Origin: Caballeronia zhejiangensis
GTDB taxonomy: Bacteria; Pseudomonadota; Gammaproteobacteria; Burkholderiales; Burkholderiaceae
NCBI RefSeq assembly: GCF_000698575.1
Contig: NZ_JFHD01000035.1
Location: forward strand, 1 to 64,000
Length of the DNA: 64,000 nucleotides
Reading direction: 5' to 3'
Positions 44,386 to 52,977 of this stretch are shown here, one piece after another (the first letter of the stretch is position 1; the number at the start of each line of letters is the position of its first letter). The notes under the pieces were generated by a model. That model had not been told where the DNA came from. It searched no databases and worked only from the letters and a program-made list of their open reading frames with translations. The position numbers and the translations under genes were made by a program.

Positions 44386-44760
44386 TTGAAACTCCACCAG
44401 GATTCCACCAGCGCGCTCAATACCATCACGAGCTACGGAGACGGTTTCGTGGCGATCAATCTCGAAAGGCACGAAGGCAGCGTGATCGTCATGCCGCAGA
44501 CGCCCGTCGCGGCGTGGCCGGTGTCGTCGTTCGATGCGCTCAAGCCCGAGGATTTCGATGCGCTCGTCGAGGCCGCGCCGGAAGTCGTCATTTTCGGCAG
44601 CGGGTCGCGGCTGCGCTTTCCGCATCCGCGCCTCACCGCGCAACTGGCGAAACACCGCATCGGCGTCGAAACGATGGATTTCGGCGCGGCCTGCCGCACC
44701 TACAACATACTGATGTCCGAAGGCCGGCGCGTGGCCGCCGCACTGCTGATCGAAGCCTGA
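44386..44760 (+). CDS. Mth938-like (DUF498) domain protein
   Basis: This 124-residue protein has the Mth938/NDUFAF3-like fold: ITSYGDGFVAINLERHEGSVIVMPQ, then VIFGSGSRLRFPHPRL and the Gly-rich end region around GVETMDFGAACRTYNIL. The mitochondrial relative NDUFAF3 is a complex I assembly factor; the bacterial role is unknown. The start TTG at 44386 (MKLHQDSTSALNTITSYGDGF) is supported by similarity; no ATG lies nearby in frame except one giving a non-similar extension at 44311. It precedes the arn locus by 312 bases and is probably separate from it. Confidence 0.8.
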   Translation: MKLHQDSTSALNTITSYGDGFVAINLERHEGSVIVMPQTPVAAWPVSSFDALKPEDFDALVEAAPEVVIFGSGSRLRFPHPRLTAQLAKHRIGVETMDFGAACRTYNILMSEGRRVAAALLIEA

Positions 44761-45072
44761 GGGGATCGCTAAGGCGGCGCTAAGGAAGCGTTGGCAGACT
44801 CCCGCCGCCCGTCCGATATCGGCAGCAGCCGTCGCTTGCCAGTCGTCAATTTTGACGGATGCCGGTCGGCCGTGCGCTACACTCCCGCCCGGCATCGTCG
44901 TTACGCCGGGCGTTTCGACGTCGGACAAGTGCGCAGCGCGCGCTCGAACGTGCGAACTCGCATCGACAATGCGTGCCTGAGCATGCACGAGTTGCATCCT
45001 CGCGCGGCGCGCATTCATCGCTCAATTCGTTTCATTAGCGCCGCGCATCGCGGCATCGGACAGGTCGACTTC
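44761..45072 (+). promoter_or_regulatory. Leader region of the arn locus with a strong hairpin
   Basis: TTGACG (44852-44857) and TACACT (44878-44883) look like promoter boxes, but 20 bases apart, longer than ideal. Directly after, CGCCCGGC (44886-44893) pairs with GCCGGGCG (44905-44912). Some 160 bases then separate the hairpin from the arnT start, so the leader would be long. Confidence 0.4.
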
Positions 45073-46746
45073 ATGAACGATACGCCTACCCGGCTACCGC
45101 TCACGCGTCTTTCGCTCATTCTTCTGGTACTCGCACTCGCGATCATCTGGTTCGCGCCGCTCGGGTTTCGTCATCTCGTGCCCAGCGACGAAGGCCGCTA
45201 TGCCGAAATGGCGCGCGAGATGTTCGTGACCGGCGACTGGATCACGCCGCGCTACAACGGCTACAAGTATTTCGAAAAGCCGCCCCTGCAAACGTGGGCG
45301 AATGCCCTTACCTTTGCGTGGTTCGGCATCGGCGAATGGCAGGCGCGCCTTTACACGGCGCTCACGGGCTTTCTGGGCGTGCTGCTCGTCGGCTATACCG
45401 GCACGCGCGTATTCAACGCGATGACGGGCTTCGCCGCCGCGGTCATCCTCGCGACGTGCCCGTACTGGAACCTGATGGGCCACTTCAACGCGCTCGACAT
45501 GGGCCTGTCGTTCTGGATGGAGCTGACCCTCTGCGCGCTCCTGCTCGCCCAGCGCCCCGGACTGTCGACCCGCGAAGTGCGTCTCTGGATGTGGCTCTGC
45601 TGGGCCGGCATGGGCGCCGCGGTGCTGTCGAAGGGTCTCGTCGGCCTGATCCTGCCGGGCGCCGTGCTCGTTCTGTATTCACTCGTGTCGCGCGACTGGG
45701 CGCTCTGGAAGCGGCTCTATATCGGCAGTGGGCTGATCGTGTTCCTGATCGTGACCGGCCCGTGGTTCGCGCTCGTGCAGATGAAGAACCCGGAGTTCTT
45801 CGACTTCTTCTTCATCGTCCAGCAGTTCAAGCGCTATCTGACGCCCGAGCAGAACCGCCCCGGCGCGTTCTATTACTTCGTGCCGGTTCTGATCGTGGGT
45901 TTTCTGCCGTGGCTGTCGATCGCCTTTCAGAGTGTGCGCCACGGCTTGAAGACGCCACGCCAGCCCAACGGCTTCGCGCCGGTCACGATGCTGCTGATCT
46001 GGTCCGCGTTCATTTTCCTGTTTTTCAGCGCGTCGCATTCGAAGCTCATTTCGTACGTGCTGCCGATCGCGCCGGCGCTCGCGCTCGTCATCGGGCTGTA
46101 TTTGCCCTCGCTGACGAAATCGCAGTACCGCATGCATCTGATCGGCTATGCGGTATTTCTGATCGCCGCGGCCTTCGGAGCGATTTTCCTCGGCCGCGCG
46201 GGCAGCGCCAACACGCCTAACGCGCTCTATCGCGAGTTCCAGATCTGGGTGTACGCGGGCCTCGCCGTCGCTTTCGTCGTGACGATATTCGCGCTCTGGC
46301 TGAACCGGCGCAGCGTGCTCGCGGGCGCGACGGGACTAGGCGCGGCCTGGCTGCTGCTGGGCACGATCGCGGGCTCCGGTCACGATGTCTTCGGCACGCA
46401 GAGTTCCGGCGTGCGGCTCGTGCCGGCCGTGAAGGCCGCGATGGCCAAGCTCCCGCCCGACACGCCGTTTTACTCGATCGCGAAGCTCGACCACACGATG
46501 CCCTTCTACCTCGGCCACACGATGATCATGGTCGGCGAAGCCGACGAGCTGACCTTCGGCGTCCAGACCGAGCCGCAAAAATGGGTGCCGAGCGTCGACG
46601 AATGGGTCAGGCTGTGGGATTCGGAGCGCTACGCGTTCGCGCTGATGCCGCCCGCACGCTACGACGAGCTCATGGCACGCCACGTGCCCATGCAGGTGAT
46701 CGCCCGCGACGAGCGCCGCGTGATCGTGGAGAAACCGCAGCCGTGA
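45073..46746 (+). CDS. arnT: ArnT-like undecaprenyl phosphate-L-Ara4N:lipid A transferase (GT-C)
   Basis: This 557-residue integral membrane glycosyltransferase has about 12 membrane segments. The periplasmic loop 1 acid motif FRHLVPSDEGRYAEMAREM with its catalytic-type Asp/Glu is followed by GDWITPRYNGYKYFEKPPLQTW, diagnostic for the ArnT/PMT family. It moves L-Ara4N from undecaprenyl phosphate onto lipid A, lowering the negative charge and raising polymyxin resistance. The ATG at 45073 begins MNDTPTRLPLTRLS; the frame upstream to 44791 lies in the leader hairpin region and looks non-coding. The other arn genes follow on the same strand. Confidence 0.9.
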   Translation: MNDTPTRLPLTRLSLILLVLALAIIWFAPLGFRHLVPSDEGRYAEMAREMFVTGDWITPRYNGYKYFEKPPLQTWANALTFAWFGIGEWQARLYTALTGFLGVLLVGYTGTRVFNAMTGFAAAVILATCPYWNLMGHFNALDMGLSFWMELTLCALLLAQRPGLSTREVRLWMWLCWAGMGAAVLSKGLVGLILPGAVLVLYSLVSRDWALWKRLYIGSGLIVFLIVTGPWFALVQMKNPEFFDFFFIVQQFKRYLTPEQNRPGAFYYFVPVLIVGFLPWLSIAFQSVRHGLKTPRQPNGFAPVTMLLIWSAFIFLFFSASHSKLISYVLPIAPALALVIGLYLPSLTKSQYRMHLIGYAVFLIAAAFGAIFLGRAGSANTPNALYREFQIWVYAGLAVAFVVTIFALWLNRRSVLAGATGLGAAWLLLGTIAGSGHDVFGTQSSGVRLVPAVKAAMAKLPPDTPFYSIAKLDHTMPFYLGHTMIMVGEADELTFGVQTEPQKWVPSVDEWVRLWDSERYAFALMPPARYDELMARHVPMQVIARDERRVIVEKPQP

Positions 46747-46843
46747 GCGCGCGTTTTCCTCCCGGTCGCGATGCTGCGCTGCACGATCGTTCGGCATTTC
46801 GCGATGAACCGAGTATCCTTGTTCCGCATTTGAAAAACGCGCG

Positions 46844-47215
46844 ATGAACCCGATCTCCTTTATTTGCATCGTCATCGGCGTATCGTTGAACGCATGCGCC
46901 CAGCTCCTGCTCAAAGCCGGCGTGAACGCGGTGGGCCATTTCGACATGACGCCCGCCAACATTCTGCCGGTCGGCATCAAGATCGCGACGCAGTGGCCGA
47001 TCATCGGCGGGCTTGCCTGTTATGTGCTGAGCGTCGTCGTGTGGATCGTCGGGCTGTCGCGCGTGGACGTGTCGATCGCCTATCCGATGCTCTCGCTCGG
47101 CTACGTCGTCAACGCGTTCGCCGCGTGGTACCTGTTCGGCGAAGTGCTGTCGATGCAGCGGCTCATCGGCATCGGCATCATTCTGGTCGGCGTCGTGGTG
47201 CTCGCGCGCGGCTAG
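46844..47215 (+). CDS. arnE: ArnE/ArnF-like SMR-family flippase subunit
   Basis: This 123-residue protein has four membrane segments and the SMR/EamA pattern LNACAQLLLKAGVNAVG, VDVSIAYPMLSLGYVVNA and GIGIILVGVVVLARG. In enterobacteria ArnE and ArnF form a heterodimer that flips undecaprenyl-phosphate-Ara4N across the inner membrane. Only one such gene is visible here, so it may act as a homodimer, or its partner may lie elsewhere. It is 97 bases after arnT and 52 bases before arnB. The letter E or F cannot be chosen with certainty. Confidence 0.82.
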   Translation: MNPISFICIVIGVSLNACAQLLLKAGVNAVGHFDMTPANILPVGIKIATQWPIIGGLACYVLSVVVWIVGLSRVDVSIAYPMLSLGYVVNAFAAWYLFGEVLSMQRLIGIGIILVGVVVLARG

Positions 47216-47267
47216 TTGCCGGACCGAAGCGTCCGCCGGATCAATTCATTTTTTAAACGCATAGTCC

Positions 47268-48425
47268 ATGACTCAAACAACGCGGCCGTTCCTGCCCTTC
47301 GTGAAGCCCGATATCGACGAAGAAACCATTCAGGGCGTCGTCGACGTGCTGCGCTCGGGCTGGATCACGACCGGCCCGCAGAATCAGCAGTTCGAGGCGG
47401 AGTTGTCGGCGTACGTGGGCGGCCGCCCGGTGCGCGCCTTCAACTCGGGCACCTGCACGATGGAAATCGGCTTGCGCATCGCGGGCGTCGGCCCCGGCGA
47501 CGAAGTCATCACCACGCCGATGACCTGGGTGTCGACCGCGAACGTGATCCTCGAAGTCGGCGCGACGCCGGTGTTCGTCGATATCGATCCGGTCACGCGC
47601 AACATCGACCTGAATCTGCTCGAACGCGCAATCACGCCGCGCACCAAGGCGCTGATGCCCGTCTATCTGGCCGGCCTGCCCGTCGACATGGACAAGCTCT
47701 ACGAGATCGCGCGCGCCCACAAGCTGCGCGTGATCGAAGACGCCGCGCAGGCGTTCGGTTCGACGTGGAAAGGCCAGCGCATCGGCGCGATCGGCGACAT
47801 CGTGTCGTTCAGCTTCCACGCGAACAAGAATGTGACGTCGATCGAAGGCGGCGCGCTCGTAATGAATAACGAGGACGAAGCGGAACTCGCGCGCAAGTAC
47901 CGTCTGCAAGGCATTACGCGCACGGGCTTCGACGGCATGGATTGCGACGTGCTCGGCGGCAAGTACAACCTGACGGACGTGGCGGCGCGCGTCGGCCTCG
48001 GCTCGTTGCGGCGCGTCGAAACCCTCACGCAGCAGCGCCGCGAACTGGCGCGCCTCTATTTCGATGCCTTCAAAGGCGGCGCGGCGGTCGAGCTCGGCGT
48101 GGGTCTGCCGGTCGAGAACTTCACGGACCACAACTGGCACATGTTCCAGATCGCGCTGCCGCTCGAAAGGCTCAAGCTCACGCGCGCGGAATTCATGGCG
48201 CAACTGAAGGAGCGCAACGTCGGAAGCGGCGTGCATTACCCGGCGCTGCACTTGTTCACGCTGTATCGCGCGCGTGGTTACAAGGAAGGCATGTACCCGC
48301 ATTCGGAGCGTTACGGCGCGTCGAACGTGACGCTGCCGCTCTTCCCGGGCATGACCGCCGACGACGTGACGCATGTCGTCCGGTCCATCGACGAAATCTG
48401 CGAGCAGTTCGGACACAACGGGTAA
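47268..48425 (+). CDS. arnB: ArnB, UDP-Ara4O aminotransferase
   Basis: This 385-residue DegT/DnrJ/EryC1-family aminotransferase has the Schiff-base Lys187 in FSFHANKNVTSIEGG and PLP contacts in FNSGTCTMEIGLR. It also has MPVYLAGLPVDMD and EDAAQAFGSTWKG. It makes UDP-L-Ara4N from UDP-4-keto-pentose with glutamate. Length and the TTGPQNQQFEAEL region match ArnB. It is part of the arn transcription unit; arnC follows at 29 bases. Confidence 0.94.
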   Translation: MTQTTRPFLPFVKPDIDEETIQGVVDVLRSGWITTGPQNQQFEAELSAYVGGRPVRAFNSGTCTMEIGLRIAGVGPGDEVITTPMTWVSTANVILEVGATPVFVDIDPVTRNIDLNLLERAITPRTKALMPVYLAGLPVDMDKLYEIARAHKLRVIEDAAQAFGSTWKGQRIGAIGDIVSFSFHANKNVTSIEGGALVMNNEDEAELARKYRLQGITRTGFDGMDCDVLGGKYNLTDVAARVGLGSLRRVETLTQQRRELARLYFDAFKGGAAVELGVGLPVENFTDHNWHMFQIALPLERLKLTRAEFMAQLKERNVGSGVHYPALHLFTLYRARGYKEGMYPHSERYGASNVTLPLFPGMTADDVTHVVRSIDEICEQFGHNG

Positions 48426-48454
48426 CACGGACCATCAAGGACAATCAGCGCAAC

Positions 48455-49492
48455 ATGAGTCATTTCGATTTTCCGGCGACGTCCCCCGAGCTTTCGGTGA
48501 TCATCCCGGTGTACAACGAAGCGGACGGCCTCGCCGCGCTTTTCCAGCGCCTCTATCCGGCGCTCGATGCGCTCGGCACGTCGTACGAGGTGATCTTCAT
48601 CAACGACGGCAGCCGCGACAAGTCGGCCGCGCTGCTCGCGCAGCAGTTCCACGTGCGGCCCGACACGACGCGCGTCATTCTGCTCAACGGCAATTACGGC
48701 CAGCACATGGCGATCCTCGCGGGCTTCGAACAGTCGCGCGGCGAGATCGTCGTCACGCTCGATGCCGACCTGCAGAATCCGCCCGAGGAAATCGGCAAGC
48801 TCGTCGCGAAGATGCGCGAGGGCTACGATTACGTCGGCACGATTCGCCAGCAGCGGCAGGACAGCCTGTGGCGCAAGAAGGCGTCGCGCGCGATGAACCG
48901 CCTGCGCGAGCGCATCACGAAGATCAAGATGACGGACCAGGGCTGCATGCTGCGCGCGTACAGCCGCCATATCATTGATACGATCAATCGCTGCGGCGAG
49001 ATCAACACGTTCATTCCGGCGCTCGCGTACACCTTCGCGCAAAACCCGATCGAAGTCGATGTCGCACACGAGGAGCGGTTCGCGGGCGAGTCGAAGTATT
49101 CGCTCTATAGCCTCATCCGCCTGAACTTCGATCTCGTTACCGGCTTTTCGGTCGTGCCGCTGCAATGGCTGTCGTTCATCGGCGTGATTCTGTCGGTCGG
49201 CTCGGCGGGCCTGTTCCTGCTGCTGTTGATTCGCCGCTTCATGTTCGGCGCGGAAGTCCAGGGTGTGTTCACCCTCTTCGCCATCACGTTCTTCATGCTC
49301 GGCGTCATCATCTTCGCGCTCGGGCTGCTCGGCGAGTACATCGGGCGCATCTATCAGCAGGTGCGCGCGCGGCCGCGCTATCTCGTGCAGACGATTCTCG
49401 AACAGCGCGACGGCGTATCGGTCGCCGCCAAGCCGTTGCAGGACGCCGTGCAGCAAGTGGTCGCCGTCACGCGCGAGGAAGACGACCGATGA
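48455..49492 (+). CDS. arnC: ArnC, undecaprenyl-phosphate 4-deoxy-4-formamido-L-arabinose transferase
   Basis: This 345-residue GT2 glycosyltransferase has LSVIIPVYNEADGLAALF, the DxD-like TLDADLQNPPEE and GESKYSLYSLI. Two C-terminal membrane segments follow (about 240-262 and 275-297). It transfers formyl-Ara4N from UDP to undecaprenyl phosphate at the cytoplasmic side of the inner membrane. The ATG at 48455 begins MSHFDFPATSPEL; the frame upstream overlaps arnB. Its stop overlaps the next start (ATGA, 49489-49492). Confidence 0.94.
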   Translation: MSHFDFPATSPELSVIIPVYNEADGLAALFQRLYPALDALGTSYEVIFINDGSRDKSAALLAQQFHVRPDTTRVILLNGNYGQHMAILAGFEQSRGEIVVTLDADLQNPPEEIGKLVAKMREGYDYVGTIRQQRQDSLWRKKASRAMNRLRERITKIKMTDQGCMLRAYSRHIIDTINRCGEINTFIPALAYTFAQNPIEVDVAHEERFAGESKYSLYSLIRLNFDLVTGFSVVPLQWLSFIGVILSVGSAGLFLLLLIRRFMFGAEVQGVFTLFAITFFMLGVIIFALGLLGEYIGRIYQQVRARPRYLVQTILEQRDGVSVAAKPLQDAVQQVVAVTREEDDR

Positions 49493-50475
49493 AGCCGCGC
49501 GCAGTCGTCTTCGCGTATCACAACGTCGGCGTGCGCTGTCTGCAGGTGCTGCTCGCGCGCGGCGTCGATGTTGCGCTCGTCGTCACGCACGAAGACAGCG
49601 CAAGCGAGAACATCTGGTTCGGCAGCGTCGCGCAGGTCGCGGCGGAACATGGCATCGACACGATCACGCCTGCCGATCCAAAGTCGCCCGAGCTTTTCGG
49701 CGCGGTGGAGAAAATCGCGCCGGACTTCGTCTTCTCGTTCTACTACCGGCACATGCTGCCCGTCTCGCTGCTTTCGCTCGCAAAGCGCGGCGCGTACAAC
49801 ATGCACGGCTCGCTTCTGCCCAAGTATCGCGGCCGCGTGCCGACGAACTGGGCCGTCATCAACGGCGAAACCGAGGCCGGCGCGACGCTGCATGAAATGC
49901 TCGCGAAACCCGATGCAGGCGCGATCCTCGCGCAAACGCCGGTGCCCATCCTGCCCGACGACACAGCAGCGCAAGTCTTCGACAAGACCGTCGTTGCCGC
50001 CGAACAGACGCTCTGGCGCGTGCTGCCCGCCTTGCTCGCCGGCGAAGCGCCGCATCTGCCGAACGATCTCGCGGCGGGCAGCTATTACGGCGGACGCAAG
50101 CCGGAAGACGGCCGCATCGACTGGTCGCAGCCGGCGCAGCGTGTCTACAACCTGATTCGCGCGGTCGCACCGCCGTATCCGGGCGCGTTCACGGATATCG
50201 GCGCCGATCGTTTCATCGTCGCGCGGGCGCGGCTCGTGCCCGAAACGGGCGCGCCGGGCGTTTCACCCGAAAGACTCCGTGAGCTGCGGGGTTTGCCCCC
50301 GGGCCTGACCGTGGCGGATAATGCGCTGTTTGGCGTCTGCGGCGATGGCCGCGTCATCGCCATCCACGAATTGCGTCACCGGCCCCTGAACGCCGACGCG
50401 CAACCGTCGGGCGAAGAACGCACCGTCGATCCTTCCGAATTCGGCCGAATCATTCAATCCTCTCGTCATTCATGA
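49489..50475 (+). CDS. arnA: ArnA formyltransferase domain as a separate protein
   Basis: This 328-residue formyltransferase corresponds to the N-terminal half of E. coli ArnA (660 residues). The catalytic set is present: Asn104 and His106 in YNMHGSLLPKYRG and Asp142 in KPDAGAIL. It uses 10-formyltetrahydrofolate to formylate UDP-L-Ara4N. The next gene encodes the decarboxylase half, starting with an ATGA overlap at 50472-50475, so the two enzymes are made together though not fused. A fusion in one frame is absent because the second half starts in a shifted frame after a real stop. Confidence 0.9.
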   Translation: MKPRAVVFAYHNVGVRCLQVLLARGVDVALVVTHEDSASENIWFGSVAQVAAEHGIDTITPADPKSPELFGAVEKIAPDFVFSFYYRHMLPVSLLSLAKRGAYNMHGSLLPKYRGRVPTNWAVINGETEAGATLHEMLAKPDAGAILAQTPVPILPDDTAAQVFDKTVVAAEQTLWRVLPALLAGEAPHLPNDLAAGSYYGGRKPEDGRIDWSQPAQRVYNLIRAVAPPYPGAFTDIGADRFIVARARLVPETGAPGVSPERLRELRGLPPGLTVADNALFGVCGDGRVIAIHELRHRPLNADAQPSGEERTVDPSEFGRIIQSSRHS

Positions 50476-51518
50476 AAAAAGTTCTGATCCTGGGTGTCAA
50501 TGGCTTCATCGGCCATCACCTGTCCAAGCGCATCCTCGAAACCACCGACTGGGAAGTCTTCGGGATGGACATGCAAACCGATCGCCTGGGCGACCTCGCG
50601 AATCACGAGCGGATGCATTTCTTCGAGGGCGACATCACGATCAACAAGGAGTGGGTCGAGTATCACGTGAAGAAGTGCGACGTGATCCTGCCGCTCGTCG
50701 CGATCGCCACGCCCGCCACGTACGTGAAGCAGCCGCTGCGCGTGTTCGAGCTCGACTTCGAGGCGAATCTGCCGATCGTGCGTTCGGCCGTGAAGTACGG
50801 CAAGCATCTGGTGTTTCCGTCGACGTCCGAGGTGTATGGCATGTGCACCGACGAGCAGTTCGATCCGGAAAACTCCGTGCTTTCCTACGGCCCGATCAAC
50901 AAGCCGCGCTGGATCTACGCGTGCTCGAAGCAGCTCATGGACCGCGTGATCTGGGGCTATGGCATGGAGGGTCTCAACTTCACCCTCTTCCGTCCGTTCA
51001 ACTGGATCGGCCCGGGCCTCGACTCGATCTACACGCCGAAGGAAGGTTCGTCGCGCGTCGTGACGCAGTTCCTCGGGCATATCGTGCGCGGCGAGAACAT
51101 CAGTCTCGTCGACGGCGGCGCGCAAAAACGCGCGTTCACCGACATCGACGACGGCATCGGCGCGCTGATGAAGATCATCGAAAACAAGGGCGGCGTGGCG
51201 TCGGGCAAGATCTACAACATCGGCAATCCGACGAACAACTTCTCGGTCCGCGAACTCGCGAACAAGATGCTCGCGCTCGCAAACGAATTCCCCGAGTACT
51301 CGGACAGCGCGAAGCAGGTGCAACTGGTCGAGACGTCGTCGGGCGCGTACTACGGCAACGGCTATCAGGACGTGCAGAACCGCGTGCCGAAGATCGACAA
51401 CACGATGCAGGAACTCGGCTGGGCGCCGCAAGCGTCGATGGACGACGCGCTGCGCAAGATCTTCGAAGCGTACCGCGGCCACGTGGGCGAGGCCCGCAAG
51501 CTGGTGGAACAGGCGTAA
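50472..51518 (+). CDS. ArnA decarboxylase domain (UDP-glucuronate oxidative decarboxylase) as a separate protein
   Basis: This 348-residue extended-SDR enzyme has the NAD-binding GVNGFIGHHLSKRIL, the STSEVYGM loop and the catalytic Tyr-x-x-x-Lys in WIYACSKQLMDR. RPFNWIGPGLDS is typical of the ArnA C-terminal half. It oxidises and decarboxylates UDP-glucuronate to UDP-4-keto-pentose, the first step committed to Ara4N. It overlaps the formyltransferase by 4 bases and precedes arnD by 9 bases. Annotators may call it arnA2 or a bifunctional-ArnA decarboxylase. Confidence 0.92.
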   Translation: MKKVLILGVNGFIGHHLSKRILETTDWEVFGMDMQTDRLGDLANHERMHFFEGDITINKEWVEYHVKKCDVILPLVAIATPATYVKQPLRVFELDFEANLPIVRSAVKYGKHLVFPSTSEVYGMCTDEQFDPENSVLSYGPINKPRWIYACSKQLMDRVIWGYGMEGLNFTLFRPFNWIGPGLDSIYTPKEGSSRVVTQFLGHIVRGENISLVDGGAQKRAFTDIDDGIGALMKIIENKGGVASGKIYNIGNPTNNFSVRELANKMLALANEFPEYSDSAKQVQLVETSSGAYYGNGYQDVQNRVPKIDNTMQELGWAPQASMDDALRKIFEAYRGHVGEARKLVEQA

Positions 51519-51527
51519 GGCGCGCGC

Positions 51528-52424
51528 GTGGCTCGCATCGTTCTGAAAATCGACGTCGATACGCTGCGCGGCACGCGCGAAGGCGTGCCGAACCTCGGGC
51601 GGCTCCTCGACAAGTACAGCGCCCGCGCGACGTTCCTCTTCAGTCTCGGCCCGGATCACACCGGCTGGGCGCTGCGGCGGGTCTTCCGGCCCGGCTTTCT
51701 GAAGAAGGTGTCGCGCACGTCGGTGGTCGAGCATTACGGCGTGAAGACGCTCATGTACGGCGTGCTGCTGCCGGGGCCGGATATCGGCCGCGAAGCGGTG
51801 TCGGAAATGCGTGCGATCCACGAGGCCGGCTTCGAATGCGGCATCCATACGTGGGATCACGTCTACTGGCAGGACAACGTGCGCGGGCGTGATCGCGACT
51901 GGACCGTCGCGCAGATGCAGCAGAGCCACGCGCGCTTCATCGAGATTTTCGGCGGACCGCCCGTCACGCACGGCGCCGCCGGCTGGCAGATGAACGGCTA
52001 CGCGTTCGAGCAGATCGACGCGTGGGGCATGCGCTACGCATCCGACGGGCGCGGCCACACGCCGTATATTCCCGTGCTCGACGGCCGCACGCTGAATCAC
52101 ATCCAGATGCCGACCACGCTGCCGACGCTCGACGAAGTGCTCGGCGTCGACGGCGTCGACGAAAGCAATGTCGCGGCGCACGTGCTGCGTCATACGGCGA
52201 ACAATCCGCACGATCAGGTGTTCACGCTGCACGCCGAACTCGAAGGCCAGAAGCTCGCGCCGGTGTTCGAGCAACTGCTCGCCGGCTGGCGCGCGCAGGG
52301 ACACAGCTTTGCCACGATGGGCGATTACCATGCGGCGCTGGACCGCGCGTCGCTGCCCACGTACCCTGTGACGTGGGGCGAGATTCCGGGCCGCGCGGGC
52401 GAACTGATCGTCCAGCCGGGCTGA
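51528..52424 (+). CDS. arnD: ArnD, 4-deoxy-4-formamido-L-arabinose-phosphoundecaprenol deformylase
   Basis: This 298-residue NodB-fold deacetylase has the metal and catalytic Asp in LKIDVDTLRGT, a His pair in GIHTWDHVYWQ, and PPVTHGAAGWQMN. It removes the formyl group from undecaprenyl-linked formyl-Ara4N before flipping. The GTG at 51528, 9 bases after the decarboxylase stop, starts MARIVLKIDVDTL. It is the last arn gene; bcp follows after 71 bases. Confidence 0.92.
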   Translation: MARIVLKIDVDTLRGTREGVPNLGRLLDKYSARATFLFSLGPDHTGWALRRVFRPGFLKKVSRTSVVEHYGVKTLMYGVLLPGPDIGREAVSEMRAIHEAGFECGIHTWDHVYWQDNVRGRDRDWTVAQMQQSHARFIEIFGGPPVTHGAAGWQMNGYAFEQIDAWGMRYASDGRGHTPYIPVLDGRTLNHIQMPTTLPTLDEVLGVDGVDESNVAAHVLRHTANNPHDQVFTLHAELEGQKLAPVFEQLLAGWRAQGHSFATMGDYHAALDRASLPTYPVTWGEIPGRAGELIVQPG

Positions 52425-52495
52425 AGCGGCGCGTGGCCGCTTTCTCCCCGCCTCGCTTTTCTCACCGATAAACCAGAACGACCGGAGAAACCTAC

Positions 52496-52957
52496 GTGTC
52501 AGTTGCAGTCGACCAGCCCGTTCCCGACTTCACCGCACCCGCGACGGGTGGCGAGTTCACCCTGTCCTCCTTGCGCGGCAGAAAGGTCGTGCTCTTCTTT
52601 TATCCGAAGGACAACACGCCCGGCTGCACCACCGAAAGCCTGCAATTTCGCGACCACTACGATCAGTTCAAGGCGGCCGGCGCGGAAGTGATCGGCATCT
52701 CGCGCGACAGCGTGAAATCGCACGACAACTTCAAGGCGAAGCTCGAGCTGCCTTACACGCTGGTTTCGGACGCTGACGAAGCGATCTGCACGCTCTTCGA
52801 TGTCATCAAAATGAAGAAGATGTATGGCAAGGAAGTGCGCGGCGTGGAGCGCTCGACCTTCCTCGTCGACGCAAACGGCGTGCTGCGACGCGAGTTTCGC
52901 GGTGTCAAGGTGCCGGGCCACGTAGAGGCGATCGTCGAGGCTGTACAAGCGATTTGA
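52496..52957 (+). CDS. bcp: Bcp/PrxQ-type thioredoxin-dependent peroxiredoxin
   Basis: This 153-residue peroxiredoxin has the peroxidatic Cys44 in DNTPGCTTESLQFRD. The second cysteine that E. coli Bcp carries five residues later is not present (Gln-like position here). The only other cysteine I see is in DEAICTLFDV, so the resolving step may differ. It reduces peroxides with thioredoxin. The GTG at 52496 follows CGGAG. The promoter of the downstream RNA gene overlaps the end of this gene. Confidence 0.9.
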   Translation: MSVAVDQPVPDFTAPATGGEFTLSSLRGRKVVLFFYPKDNTPGCTTESLQFRDHYDQFKAAGAEVIGISRDSVKSHDNFKAKLELPYTLVSDADEAICTLFDVIKMKKMYGKEVRGVERSTFLVDANGVLRREFRGVKVPGHVEAIVEAVQAI

Positions 52958-52970
52958 GGCACGTTATATT
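52942..52970 (+). promoter_or_regulatory. Sigma-70 promoter of the bcp-phoH intergenic RNA
   Basis: TGTACA (52942-52947, 4 of 6 to TTGACA), 17 bases, then TATATT (52965-52970, 5 of 6 to TATAAT). It overlaps the last bcp codons and would start RNA at about 52977-52979. Confidence 0.65.
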
Positions 52971-52977
52971 GGTTCGC

